Source: Sphaerochaeta sp. (lineage in GTDB: Bacteria; Spirochaetota; Spirochaetia; Sphaerochaetales; Sphaerochaetaceae). From it: DNA of 7,284 nt. The notes under the pieces were generated by a model. That model saw only the letters and a list, made by a program, of their open reading frames with translations. It ran no database searches and had not been told where the DNA came from. Positions 5,396-7,284 of this stretch are shown here, piece after piece; the stretch's first letter is position 1, and each line of letters begins with the position of its first letter. The DNA is taken from positions 2,426-9,709 of the forward strand of contig DMAO01000187.1 in NCBI GenBank assembly GCA_003446545.1, read 5' to 3'. The position numbers and the translations under genes are program-made.

Positions 5396-7284
5396 GGCTT
5401 CGTTTGAGCAGAGCCTTCCTCATCGAAGGAGACCTCTTTGGCCTCATCGTTGAGGATTACCGCTTCGCCTTCCACCTTACCTATGCGGTAGCTGACCATC
5501 GTTGAGACTCCCGCCTCCATTTGCGTGACACCCAACAAGGTATCGCTTCCCATAACCGTATGTTTATTATGGGTAATGATGATGAATTGGCTTTTTTGGG
5601 CAAACTCCTGTAACACAGAGAGGAAAAACCCAATGTTCCTATCGTCCAGGGCAGCATCAATCTCGTCCAGGACACAAAACGGGGATGGCTTCACATGGTA
5701 GGTTGCGAACAGAAGGGCAACAGCGGTCATGGACCGCTCGCCTCCGGAAAGCAGGGCGAGGTGAGTCAGCTTCTTGCCCGGTGGCTGGGCAAGGATGTCG
5801 ATACCGCTTTCCAGCACGTTTTCCGGATCTGAGAGCTTGAGTTCAGCCCTACCCCCACCAAACAATCGTCGGAACATATCCTGGAAATTTATGGATATTT
5901 GCTTGTAGGTATCCAGAAAGAGCTGTTCGCTACGAGTCTTTATCTCCAGGACAACCGAGGCAAGGTCCTCTTTCGCCTTGTTCAGGTCGTCCATCTGCTT
6001 GGTCAGGAAATCGTACTGTTCCTTAACTTCACTGAACTCCTCTTCGGCCATCTGGTTGATGTATCCCATTGAGGCGATTCTTTTCTTTACCTCATCGAGA
6101 TTGGCTTTCAACACAGGAATGTCTACAATTTCCTCGGTAAGACGACTTTCGTACTCTTTCAGGCTTTTGCCATAGTTCTCAAAGAAGTTGGTATAGATGC
6201 CACTGATGCTGATCCCCAGCTGTTCTATCTGGTATCCAAGCTTATCCGTATCGCTCTTAATGGTCTGCAGTCTCTCATAGGAGCTATCCTTCTTCTCCTG
6301 CTTGCCTCTGATGGAGGAACCAAGATCCTCTATCTCTACGATAAGATCCTTCAACTCCTCATTCATGGAAGCGATATTCGCCTTCATTTCCTTTACTTCA
6401 GCCTCAACGGAACGAATATCTTCCTGGGTTTCATAGATGCGCTCCTGGGCCGTCTCACTCAGGTTGAGTGCATCACGATACTGGTATTCCTGTTCAGTGA
6501 CAGAACGCTGTAGGTTGGCTATCCAATCCTTGGCGCTCTTTTTCTTTTCCTGGAGTTGGTTCAAGGCAACCCTCTGATCGGCGATGGAAGCCTGGTAGGC
6601 TTCCAACGACGAGGAGAGCTTTGCATTCTCCTCACGCAAGTAGCTGATGCGTTCACGGTTGGAGGAAAGAGCCTTACGTTTTTCCGCCATAGAGCGGTCA
6701 ACGGTATGCTTTTCGGTGATAATGCCTTCAGGGGAGATCAGTTCATCTATGAAAGATGCTTCATGGCTAAGATATGCCAAAAATAGGGAACGTAGCGATG
6801 ACAGGCCTGTTTTCAAGGTGCGTTGGAACTTTACTTCCTGGGTGAGCAGTTCATCAGAAGAGAAGCCTGAACTCCGCAGTTTTTCCAAAAACTGCTCGTG
6901 TTCAAGAACAGAGGTGGAAATATGGTCCAGGCGTTCTTCAAATGCAGTAAGGGCGACCTTCTTCTCTTCCAGGTTATACCCAGAGGCTTTCAGCTTCTCT
7001 TCAAGCTCGATGACAATGACATCGGTAAGATCCTTGAGTTTCTCTGAGAGAAAATCCATCTCCTTATCGAGTGCCATATCCTCTATCTCAGTCTCGCTGA
7101 TCTCCTGGTTCTGACTGGTGATGAGAAAACGGGTCTTGTCGATTCCCTTTTGGTTTTTCTCAATCTCACCATTGAGTTCTTCGATGGAATCGTCAATATC
7201 GGCCATGACGGAGAATTTCTCGTCTATCTCGCTCTTGTCGCGTTCCATGCGTTCCTGGATGGCAAGGGCGCGTTCGGCTGCCTG
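5392..7284 (-). CDS. smc: Chromosome segregation ATPase SMC, C-terminal 630 residues (partial)
   Basis: SMC proteins form ring-shaped dimers that organise and segregate the chromosome, working with ScpA and ScpB. The reading frame is open to the window edge, so the N-terminal head with Walker A is missing; the ATG at 7248 is internal. Counting visible residues from the edge, about 1-440 are mostly heptad-like, Glu/Lys-rich coiled coil, including MGYINQMAEEEF (406-417), the counterpart of the conserved LGxVNxxAxEE segment near the head. The C-terminal head follows: RRLFGGG (472-478), the ABC signature LSGGE (512-516), Walker B VLDE with IDAALDD (538-548), and the switch His in ITHNK (His572). 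The C-terminal tail is short and acidic. I see no typical hinge in the visible part. The stop overlaps the promoter of ffh. Confidence 0.95.
   Translation of the reverse strand, partial: QAAERALAIQERMERDKSEIDEKFSVMADIDDSIEELNGEIEKNQKGIDKTRFLITSQNQEISETEIEDMALDKEMDFLSEKLKDLTDVIVIELEEKLKASGYNLEEKKVALTAFEERLDHISTSVLEHEQFLEKLRSSGFSSDELLTQEVKFQRTLKTGLSSLRSLFLAYLSHEASFIDELISPEGIITEKHTVDRSMAEKRKALSSNRERISYLREENAKLSSSLEAYQASIADQRVALNQLQEKKKSAKDWIANLQRSVTEQEYQYRDALNLSETAQERIYETQEDIRSVEAEVKEMKANIASMNEELKDLIVEIEDLGSSIRGKQEKKDSSYERLQTIKSDTDKLGYQIEQLGISISGIYTNFFENYGKSLKEYESRLTEEIVDIPVLKANLDEVKKRIASMGYINQMAEEEFSEVKEQYDFLTKQMDDLNKAKEDLASVVLEIKTRSEQLFLDTYKQISINFQDMFRRLFGGGRAELKLSDPENVLESGIDILAQPPGKKLTHLALLSGGERSMTAVALLFATYHVKPSPFCVLDEIDAALDDRNIGFFLSVLQEFAQKSQFIIITHNKHTVMGSDTLLGVTQMEAGVSTMVSYRIGKVEGEAVILNDEAKEVSFDEEGSAQTKP

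Noticed and set aside
6876..6895. A 9-bp inverted repeat with a 2-nt centre inside smc
   Set aside because: It is within coding sequence, has too short a loop for an RNA hairpin, and a dyad of this size is expected occasionally by chance in a window of this length.
1..7284. A previously undescribed system, mobile element or CRISPR array
   Set aside because: All the sequence is accounted for by core housekeeping genes and short intergenic regions. I see no direct repeats, transposase or integrase motifs, or foreign-looking composition.

Overview
This is a compact housekeeping region of a bacterial chromosome. Every gene I can support lies on the minus strand, so transcription runs from high to low coordinates. 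The gene set and order (smc, ffh, rpsP, khpA, rimM, trmD, rplS, then coaD, rpmF, acpP, rnc), together with protein details such as DTSGR and SKFD in the Ffh GTPase, suggest a spirochaete, perhaps of the Sphaerochaeta/Treponema group. That taxonomic placement is inference from recalled family features, not a search result.

Layout in transcription order. (1) 7284-5392: the C-terminal 630 residues of the SMC chromosome-organising ATPase, cut by the window edge. (2) 5395-1796: a translation and protein-export operon with its own sigma-70-like promoter overlapping the smc stop codon: ffh (SRP GTPase), rpsP (S16), khpA (KH RNA-binding protein), rimM (16S maturation), trmD (tRNA m1G37 methyltransferase) and rplS (L19). 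It is closed by a strong intrinsic terminator at 1796-1829. Spacing is tight: 25 and 16 nt, then 2 nt, a 4-nt overlap and a 14-nt overlap. Four of the six genes start with GTG. (3) 1737-746: a two-gene unit, an unrecognised basic Cys-rich protein coupled by an ATGA overlap to coaD (phosphopantetheine adenylyltransferase), followed by a weak terminator. (4) 745-554: a 192-nt intergenic region with that terminator, a perfect 9-bp inverted repeat and a good promoter. (5) 553-1: rpmF (L32), acpP (acyl carrier protein) and the first 30 codons of a probable rnc (RNase III), which runs off the window.

The products form the core growth machinery: ribosomal proteins and their assembly factors, tRNA modification, membrane targeting, coenzyme A synthesis feeding the phosphopantetheine arm of ACP, and chromosome segregation. 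I see no mobile element, CRISPR array, tRNA, rRNA, defence system or other accessory system. The most interesting signals are small: two abutting RNA hairpins inside the 5' coding end of rnc, a terminator-like hairpin inside trmD, an inverted repeat upstream of the rpmF promoter, an uncharacterised zinc-site-like protein, and an SMC coiled-coil region in which I cannot recognise a normal hinge.
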